NCBI GenBank assembly: GCA_963778945.1
Contig: CAVZWL010000023.1
Coordinates: 62,001-126,000 of the forward strand
Length of the DNA: 64,000 nt
Direction of reading: 5' to 3'
Origin: Fen-1254 sp963778945
Lineage (GTDB): Bacteria > Bacteroidota > Ignavibacteria > UBA10030
The notes under the pieces are model-generated. The model was not told where the DNA came from. It did not search any database and saw only the letters and a program-made list of their open reading frames with translations. Positions 1 through 9,686 of this stretch are shown piece after piece. The translations under genes and the position numbers were made by a program. Position 1 is the stretch's first letter. Each line of letters opens with the position of its first letter.

Positions 1-1287
1 CTCCCCGCCCAAAAGCAATACGGACATTACCCCCAAAGGAACCAGCAAAGCTCCCATTATAAAAACAGGAGTGTAGCTTTTTGCACTGAGAAGAGGAATA
101 AGCCAGGTGCTGAAAACAAGAACTCCGAGAACTGCGCTCATCCCGCCAAGTCCGGCAAGTGAACCGACGGATCCGCCGGAGAAATAATCGCTCGGCAGCG
201 TCTGTATATTATTCATTGCTACTTGAAAACCGCCGAGAACTGCAGCCATTAAAACAACGGCAAGAAGGGGCGAATTTGCGAAAGCCGTGAGAATAAAAGC
301 CGGGATCATAATCGTTCCGCCAAGAACGACGGACCACTTGCGCGCTTTATCGACAGACCATCCTTTATGGATCATATGCCCTGACCACCATCCTCCTGCT
401 ATGCTTCCGACAGCTCCTCCGAGATACGGAACCCAGGCAAATAAACCTATCTGCTGAATATTGAAGCCAAACCTCTCGACAAGATAAATCGGCAGCCAAT
501 TGACAAACAGCCACCAGATTGGATCGAGAAAAAATCTTGAAGCAATAACCGACCAGCTTTGTTTGTATGAGAGGAGTTCTCCCCATGAAGGGGCATCTTG
601 ATCGGAAACATGATTCACGTTCCCCTCACACTGGCCGGCGATGATAGACCGGCGTTCGTCTTCGCTTATCCAGGGGTGCGTTGCCGGACCGGAACGATAG
701 ACAATCCACCAGGGGATAATCCAAAGCATTCCGCAGCAGCCAATAACAATAAAAGCAGCCTTCCACCCTACCAGCATATACAGTGCAGCTACAAGCGGGG
801 CGGAAATTACTGCTCCAAGAGAGGAGCCGGTATTAAAGATTCCTTGAGCAAGCGCTCGCTCCTTGATTGGGAACCACAGGCCGCTTGCTTTAGTTCCTCC
901 CGGAAAGTTTCCGGCTTCGCTCAATCCAAGTAAACCGCGAAATCCGGAGAAACTAAAAATACCCCGCGCTGCGCCGTGCAGCATACATGCAAGGGACCAA
1001 ACAGAAACGCTCAGCACAAATCCGATGCGGATTCCAATCCGATCGAACATCCTGCCGGTTAATGCCTGACCTATTCCATACGCTGCCATAAATGCAGCGA
1101 CAATGACTGCATATTGATCTTTGTTAAGATTCAAATCTTTAGAAATACTCGGCCACATGATCGCCAGCGAAGAACGATCGATGTAATTAATGACGGTTGC
1201 AGCTCCAATTAAGCCAATAATCAACCATCGCAGTCCTTTGAAACTTCTCATTCCAAATGTCTCGGAATACATATCGTTTTTTTTCAT
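1..1287 (-). CDS. MFS transporter, hexuronate (ExuT/ACS) type, 3' end outside window
   Basis: An open frame of 429 codons runs from an ATG to the window edge without a stop, so the C-terminus is missing. It begins MKKNDMYSETF and carries the hallmarks of the anion:cation symporter branch of the MFS: NYIDRSSLAIMWP in the first helix, then GRMFDRIGIRIGF in the helix 2-3 loop, GLSEAGNFPGG in helix 4 and a long central loop (GPATHPWISEDERR) before the second six-helix bundle. Family members import glucuronate, galacturonate and related sugar acids by proton symport across the inner membrane. Next to a GH28-like and a rhamnosidase gene, import of pectin-derived uronates is the likely role. The substrate is inferred from family and context; the MFS assignment is firm. 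Confidence 0.85.
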   Translation of the reverse strand, partial: MKKNDMYSETFGMRSFKGLRWLIIGLIGAATVINYIDRSSLAIMWPSISKDLNLNKDQYAVIVAAFMAAYGIGQALTGRMFDRIGIRIGFVLSVSVWSLACMLHGAARGIFSFSGFRGLLGLSEAGNFPGGTKASGLWFPIKERALAQGIFNTGSSLGAVISAPLVAALYMLVGWKAAFIVIGCCGMLWIIPWWIVYRSGPATHPWISEDERRSIIAGQCEGNVNHVSDQDAPSWGELLSYKQSWSVIASRFFLDPIWWLFVNWLPIYLVERFGFNIQQIGLFAWVPYLGGAVGSIAGGWWSGHMIHKGWSVDKARKWSVVLGGTIMIPAFILTAFANSPLLAVVLMAAVLGGFQVAMNNIQTLPSDYFSGGSVGSLAGLGGMSAVLGVLVFSTWLIPLLSAKSYTPVFIMGALLVPLGVMSVLLLGGE

Positions 1288-1871
1288 TTCCTCATCGGAG
1301 AATAATCCCGCGAGGCGCTGATAACTCTTTCACACCGCCTGGGCGGCGACTCATATGGAGCCAGCCATAAGTTAGCATTATTTTTTAATCAATAATATTC
1401 TTTTTGCCGGGATTGATGCGGTTCGTATTGGGGAACGGTCGGTTTTAAAGAAAGGCCTGACGTGCTGTATCAGAAATCCGATTCCGTCATAGATAACGGT
1501 CTTGTGATGCATAGGAAAGAAACACAGAAGCGGCGATTCAGCCGCAATCGCACATATTTCCGTTGGAAGTACCGCCTTCCACAATTTACGATTCTGCGGA
1601 ATTCAAGATTGCCTCTTTTACAGAGAAGGCGGTTTTTAAGAAACCAGAGACCGGCATTATCGAGGATCTGTGTCCTGTTACAGACATCGGCTCGACAAGT
1701 TCGGAAACATATTCAATACAATACAGCGAAATACAATCCGTTTGGAATCGCTCGGTATTTTTCTCCGAATCCTTTTGCAAAACTCGCAAAGAGCTCCGCC
1801 TGGATAACGACTCGTCCATGCGGCACAAATTCCGCGTATCTCCTCCAGCTCAATTATTTTAGAATTCGACG
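1288..1871. other. Gene-free or degraded region
   Basis: No convincing gene is visible. Only short overlapping frames of up to about 160 codons exist on both strands, none with a recognisable domain. On the minus strand, short protein-like stretches (FGEKYRAIPNGLYFAVLY, then EYVSELVEPMSV in another frame) suggest a decayed gene, but I cannot name it. The region also holds the upstream sequence of the MFS gene. Confidence 0.4.
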
Positions 1872-3878
1872 TCATTTAGCAAATATCATTTTCCGGGTTT
1901 CCGTGGACATACCTGCCTGGCAGCCTGCAGAAATAAACGCCGCTTGATACACCGCCTGCGAACCATTCAACTTCGTGATATCCCGATGAGAAATTACCAT
2001 TTACGACTGTCGCTATTTCCCGGCCCTGAATGTCGAAAATTTTGAGAGACACTTTTTGATCAGAAGATAAATAGAACTTTATGACCGTCGATGGATTGAA
2101 CGGATTTGGATAATTTTGATAGAGTGTGAAATCTTTCGGCACCGTCTGGTTCAATTTCGCAACCGACGTTGGCACGCTTACCTTCACAAGTTCGATGCCG
2201 TTCCCTGTTCCTTTATTTACAGAGTATTGCTTGCTCACAGCGTTATCCCAATGTTCATGAACGCCCAAACTTTGGATATGAACTCCGGTGCTGTCCGGGT
2301 CGTATTTAATGCCGGCAGGCCAATTGAGCGAGTCGGCCGCCTGATGCAGATAATCATCGACGGCGGGCATCTGAACTGATGCATCCTGTCCGCTCGCGGT
2401 GGTGAATTCACTCCTGAGGAAATCGTACCCGACTGATTCGATCGCCACGGGATCCTGAGAAACGAAAATCGACGACATGAATGTGTTGTTAAACGGAGGC
2501 ATTTGCCATTTTCGGGGTATATCGAGCTCATATGAAGTTGCCCACAATGCATCCATGATATACAAAAGATTTTTGCCGCTTAAATATTTACTTGTCATTA
2601 AATCAACTTGTACACGGTACATGCCGTAACTCGGTCTCATCGTAGTATCTGATGTAGCTCCGTATGGACGCACCAAGCCCCAATGAAGATGCGAAGCATC
2701 TCCGCGTGTCTGAGACCCGAAATTGTCTTTTGCAAACATCGTCATTCCTGCCCGCTGATGGCCTTTTAACATCGGTATGTTCAGTCACATACGCTGCTGT
2801 ATCATAAATTGTATAGAGATAATCGCTTGGAACAGCGACATGCTGAAGTGTATCAGGCGGGGGATTCATACTGTTTGTTTCGCAGGACGGTGCCCCTGTC
2901 CGAGTAATAAATCTTGGCTGTTGTGCTTGCTACGACCTGTTCACGCCCATATGCTGAATAATAACCGTCATGATCCAAATAATGAACATTCGGGAACTGA
3001 CCATGCCATACGTCATAATTATGTTTGTAAATATGCTTCATCGGATCGCCGATATAAATATTGTTTTGAGCTACGCCGACGACATTGACAAGCTGCTTTA
3101 AAACAGCCAGAACCGTTGCCTCCGATGTTTCAGAAACTCCGTAATAATTATTGTAAACCACGCTCAAGTCGGAATGATACTCACCCCCCCAGGCGCTTGT
3201 CGCATTGACTTTGATAAAAATCTTTTCTCCGGGAGCATAATTGGCCAATCCCTTGCCATGCCTGTTGTTGTAAAACTGGAATATTGCACTCCAGGCGGCG
3301 CTGTCACTCGTTGTGCCGGAAATACTATGGAGCGCAGATGATAGCATATTGTCGACGACCGGTTGATGCATGTTCTCGCTCATAAACCAGCCGTGCCCGT
3401 CCGCATTCACGACACAATTTTGATTCACAGCAGTAGAATCGTGAGCCCATACAACTCTGCCGGGAAAAATGCCGACACCGGTCCCAATCGGTTGGTTGGC
3501 CGGCTGCACAATCGTTGGAAATTGTACGACACTATCCCTCGTCAATTGATTATTCAGAACAAATGAACCGCTCAGTCCGGCCACAGCAAACAGAGCCGTC
3601 GCAGCCACTTGACGCTTCCTGGCTCGCATCCAGGCAAATACTGTCAGAGCCGGTATGAGGATATAACCGATAAAAGTCGAAGCAATCGGCATCGCAACGC
3701 GCATACACGGATATGTTATACGGCTTGGCTTGGTAAGGACGCGGAATAATATCCAGAGTATTGCTGCAAGCCCAGTAAAAGGGAACAATAATGCTGCAAA
3801 ATGATTCGGTGTTCTCAAACCGATAACTTTACCGGTCTTCGGACAAGTACGGATATATTTTCGCAAGAATGATTTCAT
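1872..3878 (-). pseudogene. DUF362 protein with type IX sorting domain, frame broken three times
   Basis: Three reading frames together make one protein of about 665 residues. The N-terminal part (from MKSFLRKYIRTCP) has two to three hydrophobic helices. A DUF362 domain follows, with PIGTGVGIFPGRVVWAHD and KIFIKVNATSAWGG, then MLKGHQRAGMTMFAKDNFG and FVSQDPVAIESVGYDFL after the breaks. It closes with a secretion/sorting tail (NYPNPFNPSTVIKFYL). Removing one base from a five-base C/G run at 2859-2863 restores YESPPDTLQH; one fewer base near 2778-2790 joins TAAYVT to NIPMLKGH; one fewer base near 1911-1924 restores a tail ending RKMIFAK and a stop at 1872. The plus-strand paralogue at 4420 is intact. 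DUF362 proteins are poorly understood; some are linked to Fe-S or redox proteins. Sequencing error and true decay cannot be told apart here. Confidence 0.8.
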
Positions 3879-3937
3879 AATATTTTCTTTCTTTTTCGTC
3901 GTTTTTGTTCTTCCCTCCCCCCCGAATACGCCTTCGT

Positions 3938-3966
3938 ATGATAGGATAGTATTTTTTCATTATCAA
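3938..3966 (-). promoter_or_regulatory. Putative sigma-70-like promoter of the DUF362 gene
   Basis: Read on the minus strand, TTGATA and TATCAT are separated by exactly 17 bases, about 60 bases upstream of the DUF362 start. An almost identical block (same hexamers, same spacing, near-identical spacer) lies upstream of the APC permease at 53825-53853. That recurrence is the main evidence that it is functional. Confidence 0.5.
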
Positions 3967-4225
3967 GCACCGACGGCATGAATGAGAATAAATGTTTCAG
4001 ATGAGGGAGCACAATGAATATGATTCGTTCCCGTTCATTTTATATTCGCAGCACTCCAGCACATTCGTGTTGGGTCATTGATCCATGATGCATTCATCCA
4101 TAGAAACGTGGACGAGAACTCATGAGTTGAAAATAGATGTCGCGAATCCGTCTTAGAATGAGATACGAATTCCCACGGAACCAACTTTTCGTCCACGTCT
4201 CTAGTAGTATTGTAGAGGGAGATGT

Positions 4226-4243
4226 TCTCAATCGACATTGAGA
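4226..4243. promoter_or_regulatory. Perfect inverted repeat in the divergent DUF362 intergenic region
   Basis: TCTCAAT-CGAC-ATTGAGA is a perfect 7-base inverted repeat about 180 bases upstream of the plus-strand DUF362 gene. It could be an operator or a short hairpin. The rest of the 540-base intergenic region (3879-4419) shows no gene. Confidence 0.25.
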
Positions 4244-4419
4244 TCGTGTAATGAGATAAATTCATAGAAAGAGTGTTGTATTTTTATACATTCGTTTATA
4301 AATCGTATTGAGGCTGTTTTTTTTAAGAAAATAGGTTTTATATTGAGAGAAGTTTCTGAATATCTTCAGACAGTTCATTTTTCATATAATTTTTTCGAGT
4401 ATCAACCCGGGAGTACATC

Positions 4420-5718
4420 ATGAGAACAAAGTATAGAATATTCGCGATTTTCTTTTTGTGCACAATGTCTCTTTCAGGCCGGATAGAAAAATTAGTGCAT
4501 GCGCAAACAAATGCTGCAATGATTTTGGCCCCCAATAAGCCCGTCGGCACTGCAAGAGGAATTTTCCCCGGCAGAGTTGTATGGATTCACGACACTCTGG
4601 CCGCACAATGGGATGGTGTGAACGGATATTGGTGGGACGACAAATACACTTCTCAGATAGAAGTAACGAAAATGCTTGCTGCTTCACTCGAGTCTCTCAC
4701 CGGCGAGACACAGGAAGATAAAGCATGGGATAAGCTGTTCAGGTATTTTAATACAACGAAAAAAAATATTGACAGAGGATTCAACAAAGACGAGAAGATT
4801 GCCGTAAAAATAAATGAGAACAATACAGGCGCACATGCAGACAACAACAACATTAATGCTTCGCCTCAACTCGTTTATGCGCTTTTGCACAGTTTGATTC
4901 GTACGGCCAATGTTTCGCAGAAGAATATTACGGTCTTCGATGCAAGCCGCTTCGTTACCGATAATATTTTTAAGAAGTGTCATTCCGACTTCCCTGATGT
5001 CGTATTTGTGGACAATGCGGGAGGCGATGGCAGGGTAAAGACAGAATATGTGGAAAATGCCATTCCTTACTCGGTCGACAACGGAAAACTTGCCCGCGGG
5101 CTGGCAAAGTGCGTTGTAGATGCCGATTATGTCATCAATATGGCGCTTCTAAAAGGCCACGTCGGACAGGGCGTTACTCTCTGCGGTAAAAATTATTATG
5201 GAGCCACAAGCATCGATAAAGACTATCGGAAAAATGCTCACGATAATTTCAGTCAGGATAAAGACGGCAAACCTAAATACATGACATTTGTCGATTATCT
5301 CGGTCATAAAGATCTGGGCGAAAAAACCATGCTGTTCATGATCGACGGACTGTACGGCTCAAAAGATGTGAATGGAATACCGGCTCCGAAATGGAAAATG
5401 GCTCCGTTTAACAATAACTGGCCCGGAAGTTTATTCACATCCCAGGATGGCGTGGCAATAGATGCAGTAGGACTCGACTTTTTAAGTTCCGAATGGCCCG
5501 GCATGATAGATATTGCGTATGCGGACAGTTACCTTATTGAAGCCGCAATGGCCGACAATCCCCCGTCAAAAACTTTTTACGATCCGGAAAGAGATAATAT
5601 TCGATGCAAAAGTCTGGGTGTGATGGAACACTGGAATAACCAGCAGGAAAAAAAATATAGCCGGAATCTCGGCAAACAAACCGGAATTGAGCTGCTCTAT
5701 CAAGCTGTCACTCATTGA
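4420..5718 (+). CDS. Secreted DUF362 domain protein
   Basis: A 432-residue protein with an N-terminal signal sequence (MRTKYRIFAIFFLCTMSLSG, cleavage probably near VHAQ). The DUF362 domain fills the rest: GTARGIFPGRVVWIHD, EKIAVKINENN, DADYVINMALLKGHVG, LCGKNYYGATS and FTSQDGVAIDAVGLDFL. It is an intact paralogue of the frame-broken DUF362 gene transcribed away from it, but lacks the membrane N-terminus and the sorting tail, so it is probably periplasmic. No four-cysteine ferredoxin motif is visible. It lies first in a plus-strand series of polysaccharide-degrading genes, so a role in handling oligosaccharides or in redox maturation is possible but unproven. Confidence 0.8.
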   Translation: MRTKYRIFAIFFLCTMSLSGRIEKLVHAQTNAAMILAPNKPVGTARGIFPGRVVWIHDTLAAQWDGVNGYWWDDKYTSQIEVTKMLAASLESLTGETQEDKAWDKLFRYFNTTKKNIDRGFNKDEKIAVKINENNTGAHADNNNINASPQLVYALLHSLIRTANVSQKNITVFDASRFVTDNIFKKCHSDFPDVVFVDNAGGDGRVKTEYVENAIPYSVDNGKLARGLAKCVVDADYVINMALLKGHVGQGVTLCGKNYYGATSIDKDYRKNAHDNFSQDKDGKPKYMTFVDYLGHKDLGEKTMLFMIDGLYGSKDVNGIPAPKWKMAPFNNNWPGSLFTSQDGVAIDAVGLDFLSSEWPGMIDIAYADSYLIEAAMADNPPSKTFYDPERDNIRCKSLGVMEHWNNQQEKKYSRNLGKQTGIELLYQAVTH

Positions 5719-5843
5719 TTAAACGACAGCGCTCTTACGGAACAGATGAAGCAATTTATTGATATTTTTACGCTTCAGTTTACGATGTATCCCTCCGGCA
5801 TGGGTGTTCTTAAACTGCATGTCATTCGAATAATCGCAACCCT

Positions 5844-8138
5844 ATGACTTATAAATTCAATTCTACGGCAGTATGGATACTCTGTTTGATAACAAAAGTC
5901 TTCACATTATATTCGTTTGCCGGAGATCATTCGAACGGATCGGATATTCAATATCGATGGGTGAGTTCTGAATTTGGCGGCGGCGGGTACGTTACCGGCA
6001 TACTGCAGCATCCCGAACATTCGAATATTATATATATAAGAACCGATGTCGCCGGTGTTTTTAAAAGTGTCGACGGCGGCAAAAGCTGGATAGCCGTCAA
6101 CAATGGAATGACCGAAGGATATCACCACAATGTAGAGTCTTTTGCTCTCAGCGCCCTCAACCCGAATGTTTTGTTCCGTGCTTCAGGCGAAGCCCGCGGT
6201 CATGAAATGGTGTCTGCTCTTCATAAAACGAGCGATGGAGGGGCGACCTGGAAACTCGTAACAAACAAACCGGACTTTTTTGGAAACGGGGCGACGAGAT
6301 TTTACGGAGAGAAAATCGGCGTCGATCCGTTCGACCCTCATTTTATTGCAGCAGCAAGCAACACGAGAGGAATCTGGATAAGTCATGATGAAGGCGAAAC
6401 GTGGAAATACGCCGGGCTTCAAGGCGAACCTTTCTGCTGCTTAGGATTTCATCCGTATATAAAAAACCTGGTCTACGCAGCAACGCTTGATTCTTTGCCG
6501 TTTGCTGCATATTTGCACCCGGACGGTTCCTACAAGCGGGAAAAGATCGGCAGGCTCTACCGGTCCACGGATAAAGGCAGAACATGGGACACTCTCTTCG
6601 AGAAAAGAGGAGTGAGTTTTACCAATCTGGCATTCGACAAGGATAATCCGGATGTGATTCTTGCTGCATTCCGCAACGATGGAATCTATAAATCCACCGA
6701 CGGCGGAAGAACATTTATAAAAAAAACCGCCTCTTTTGCAATGTCCGATTTTTCGGCTTTCTCTTCCGATCCGAATAACAGTTCTGTGTTTTATACGGCC
6801 ATCTGCCAGGGCCCATCGCCGAATAACTATGCCGATGTTCCAATTTGCGTATCGAAGGACAAGGGTGAAACATGGCAAATCATTAAAAGGAATTATCAAT
6901 GGAGCGACTTTAAGAATTTTGCACCGCAGTACCAGCGTCCCGAACAAATCGGCTGGGCGCTTTCAAAATTCGCCGTCGACAATAAAAATCCGAAAAAATT
7001 CTATCTGATGGATTGGTTCGGAATCTGCGTGAGCGAGGATTCGTGCCAAACATGGGACGCTCATAAGTTTAAAGGAATAGAAAACATTTGTCTCGAGATG
7101 GTCGCTGCCGATCCCGCTGTGCCGGGGAAAGTCATGTTTGCAGGCGCGGACGGTCAGCCGTGCCTCAGCATCGACGGAGGCAAATCGTATACGTCTTTTC
7201 CCGCATTGGATGCAGAACAAAACTATTATTGCAGTACTGTCATTTGTCCGTCGCAATTTAAAACCGGCCTTAAGGTTTACGGCGTGACCAATAGTTCGGA
7301 GCGTCTGAGCGCAATTTGCAGGACAGAGGATGACGGCAAACACTGTAAAATTGTTGTACATCTGAAAAAAGGATTATTTGTCCAGGCGATAAAGGAAGAT
7401 CCTTTCACAGAAGGTGTATTTTTTGCCTACATAGACGGAGCGATCGATGACGGCGCAGGTCTGTATCGATCCGCCGATTGGGGCAGAACCTGGAAAAAGA
7501 TGGAACTTCCTCTGCTCGACAACTTGAAGACCTTGCCTGTCAGAAAGGATTTTATCGAAAGTGAACTGCTGGCTGTGACGGCTTATCAGGTAAAAAATAT
7601 TTGCGGCACAAATCAATTGCTATGCATCGATCCGACCCGTAAAAAAACGATTTACTTCGGTGAAGCCGACAAAGGTATTTTTACAACATACGACGGCGGG
7701 AAATCTTGGCAAACTTTGGGCAAAGGCCTGCCTTTTGGAAAAGATACTTCGTCAATCCTCAACGCCATCAAAGCGGACCCGAAAAGGCCGGGCTGGCTTT
7801 ATGCCGGGTTCATTCATGAGGGATTGTGGCGCAGCAAGGATTACGGGAAATCCTGGCAGAAACTTTTCCCATCGGATCATCGCATTTTTAATGCGACTGC
7901 CGTTGCAGTCGGCGGTCCATCCGGCAATGAAGTTTACGTGGCAAGTGAACCGCTCTACTGGTCAAAATCGGAATCTGCCGTCTATGCCAGTTTTGACAAC
8001 GGTCAGTCATGGACAAATATTTACGATAAAACACTCGGTGCGCTTCGATGGAAAGGTATCGATGTTGACAATATAACCGGCGTTCTTTACGGTGTTACCA
8101 ACGGCAATTCCGCCTTTTATGCCGAGAGAATCAAATAA
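5844..8138 (+). CDS. GH74-like Asp-box (BNR) double beta-propeller, secreted
   Basis: A 764-residue protein with a signal sequence (MTYKFNSTAVWILCLITK) followed by about thirteen Asp-box motifs of the S-x-D-x-G-x-T-W type: KSVDGGKSW, KTSDGGATW, ISHDEGETW, RSTDKGRTW, KSTDGGRTF, VSKDKGETW, RSADWGRTW, TTYDGGKSW, RSKDYGKSW, ASFDNGQSW and weaker ones. The start of the mature protein (FGGGGYVTGILQHPEH, then YIRTDVAG) matches GH74 enzymes, where the Asp of the RTDVGG motif is catalytic. Length and repeat number fit the two seven-bladed propellers of GH74 (xyloglucanases and relatives). The exact substrate is uncertain: related BNR proteins without proven activity are common in pectin loci. It is followed by the GH28-like and GH78 genes on the same strand. 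Confidence 0.75.
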   Translation: MTYKFNSTAVWILCLITKVFTLYSFAGDHSNGSDIQYRWVSSEFGGGGYVTGILQHPEHSNIIYIRTDVAGVFKSVDGGKSWIAVNNGMTEGYHHNVESFALSALNPNVLFRASGEARGHEMVSALHKTSDGGATWKLVTNKPDFFGNGATRFYGEKIGVDPFDPHFIAAASNTRGIWISHDEGETWKYAGLQGEPFCCLGFHPYIKNLVYAATLDSLPFAAYLHPDGSYKREKIGRLYRSTDKGRTWDTLFEKRGVSFTNLAFDKDNPDVILAAFRNDGIYKSTDGGRTFIKKTASFAMSDFSAFSSDPNNSSVFYTAICQGPSPNNYADVPICVSKDKGETWQIIKRNYQWSDFKNFAPQYQRPEQIGWALSKFAVDNKNPKKFYLMDWFGICVSEDSCQTWDAHKFKGIENICLEMVAADPAVPGKVMFAGADGQPCLSIDGGKSYTSFPALDAEQNYYCSTVICPSQFKTGLKVYGVTNSSERLSAICRTEDDGKHCKIVVHLKKGLFVQAIKEDPFTEGVFFAYIDGAIDDGAGLYRSADWGRTWKKMELPLLDNLKTLPVRKDFIESELLAVTAYQVKNICGTNQLLCIDPTRKKTIYFGEADKGIFTTYDGGKSWQTLGKGLPFGKDTSSILNAIKADPKRPGWLYAGFIHEGLWRSKDYGKSWQKLFPSDHRIFNATAVAVGGPSGNEVYVASEPLYWSKSESAVYASFDNGQSWTNIYDKTLGALRWKGIDVDNITGVLYGVTNGNSAFYAERIK

Positions 8139-8259
8139 GGACAGGAGCATTTTCGCTGTTCAAATGAATACGATTCATTTGTGATTATTCTTGCGCCCCT
8201 GGCATTATGAAGAGTTTTGATTCATAAAGAGAAGGAACGGTACATGAACCGAGGCAGCT

Positions 8260-9663
8260 ATGAAAAATAATTTCACTCCTGTTGTATTTTTGTTTTTGGC
8301 GTTGAGCACAGTGCAGGCGAAAACCTTCAACGATACTGCTTCCGATGTCGTTGTGTATCCTGCTCTCCCGGGTTTAACTGCGAGCGACATCTATTCGGTC
8401 AAGGCAAATAATCGGAAAATTTGGACGGAAAAATTCCGGACATCCATGGATACCGGCAAGTTCCCGGATTGGTTTCGAGAACCCTCGACCGAGGTGCAGC
8501 AAGAGATACATCAAGCCAGTTTTTCGTGCAATGGTAAAGTACAGATTTCCATCCGCGTTCCTCATGTCATTCAAAATGCTACCATACACCCGCTCAGCCG
8601 GGGAATCCAAACACATGTGAGCGGAAATGTCCTGACCTTTTCGCTTTCCGGACCCGATAAGATATATATACAAATCGACAGCCTTCCTCCTCTCTTTGTC
8701 TTTGCCGACCCTCTTGAGCACGAAGATGTTTCTCCGAATGATCCGGGCGTTCATTATTTCGGACCCGGTATTCACCGGCCTGGATTTATCGCGCTCAAGG
8801 ATAATGAAACAGTGTATATAGCAGCAGGAGCAATTGTCTACGGAGGTATTCGAGCGAACGGGGTTCATCATATCCGCGTTCTCGGCCGCGGCATTCTCGA
8901 TGGCGGTTTTGAATTCAAACAGATGGTGCTGGCCGAAAATTGCAAAGATGTCCTTTTTGAAGGCGTTATGATTCGCAACGGAGACGGATGGACTAATACA
9001 CTTATTCATTGCGACGGTCTGCGCTATGATAACGTAAAGGTGCTCAGCTTCGGTCCCGGCGGGGATGGAATCGACCCTCTGGGTTCAAGAAACATAGTTA
9101 TCTCCGGCTGTTTCTTGCGCTGTACGGACGATTGTATCGCTGTCAAAGCTCCGGCACCGGATCAAGCCGTTCACAATGTAGTGATTGCAGATAATACGAT
9201 GATCGGCTTTGCCTTTAGCGACGGGGTAACGATTGGTTTTGAAACCAATGCCCCATCCATCAGCGATGTAACCGTACGCAATTGCGACGTTATACTCGCT
9301 CGCGGAGGCAGCCGCGTAGAGGGTCACAGCGGCTTCAGCATTATTTGCGACGGCCCGGCTGTTATCAGCAATATTCTTTTTGAAAACATTCGTGTCGAAA
9401 AATCCGAAGTAAAGCTGTTCGAACTGCATATAACCGACGGCACCAAATACGGCACCGGTCCTCCCGGACACATCAGCAACATCACATTGAAAAATATTTC
9501 ATGGGCTCATGAAGGCCCCATCGTTCTCAAAGGATTTGATGAAAACCACCGGGTGCAGACGGTAACATTTGACCGCTGCACGGTAGCGGGCAAGCCGCTC
9601 CGTGATCTCAAAACTTCAGTCATGCAGATCGGCAATTTTGTCGATGATGTTGAAGTGAAATAA
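8260..9663 (+). CDS. GH28/GH49-like right-handed beta-helix glycoside hydrolase
   Basis: A 467-residue secreted protein (signal MKNNFTPVVFLFLALSTVQA). Residues about 22-185 form a beta-sandwich-like N-terminal domain ending FADPLEHEDVSPNDPGVHYF, the architecture seen in GH49 dextranase/isopullulanase relatives. Residues about 185-450 are a parallel beta-helix with GH28-type catalytic motifs: GGDGIDP (Asp272) and CTDDCIAVK (Asp290/291), followed by SDGVTIGFE and an EGHSG stretch. The canonical NTD motif is replaced by GID. The context (rhamnosidase downstream, uronate transporter upstream) favours a pectin or rhamnogalacturonan substrate. The clan (GH-N) is secure; the choice between GH28 and GH49 is not. 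Confidence 0.8.
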   Translation: MKNNFTPVVFLFLALSTVQAKTFNDTASDVVVYPALPGLTASDIYSVKANNRKIWTEKFRTSMDTGKFPDWFREPSTEVQQEIHQASFSCNGKVQISIRVPHVIQNATIHPLSRGIQTHVSGNVLTFSLSGPDKIYIQIDSLPPLFVFADPLEHEDVSPNDPGVHYFGPGIHRPGFIALKDNETVYIAAGAIVYGGIRANGVHHIRVLGRGILDGGFEFKQMVLAENCKDVLFEGVMIRNGDGWTNTLIHCDGLRYDNVKVLSFGPGGDGIDPLGSRNIVISGCFLRCTDDCIAVKAPAPDQAVHNVVIADNTMIGFAFSDGVTIGFETNAPSISDVTVRNCDVILARGGSRVEGHSGFSIICDGPAVISNILFENIRVEKSEVKLFELHITDGTKYGTGPPGHISNITLKNISWAHEGPIVLKGFDENHRVQTVTFDRCTVAGKPLRDLKTSVMQIGNFVDDVEVK

Positions 9664-9686
9664 TTTTTTTCCCAATAATCGATGCC

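Noticed and set aside
598..933. Plus-strand open frames over the first kilobase
   Set aside because: They run antisense to a convincing MFS transporter with family motifs along its whole length.
1500..1560. TIR-like FLSYASQD string in a minus-strand frame
   Set aside because: Only a handful of residues with stops on both sides; no TIR domain follows.
1462..1947. 161-codon plus-strand frame
   Set aside because: No domain, odd composition, and it overlaps the 3' end of the DUF362 gene; treated as gene-free or degraded sequence.
8374..9009. 211-codon minus-strand frame over the GH28-like gene
   Set aside because: Shadow frame without motifs; the plus-strand enzyme is unambiguous.
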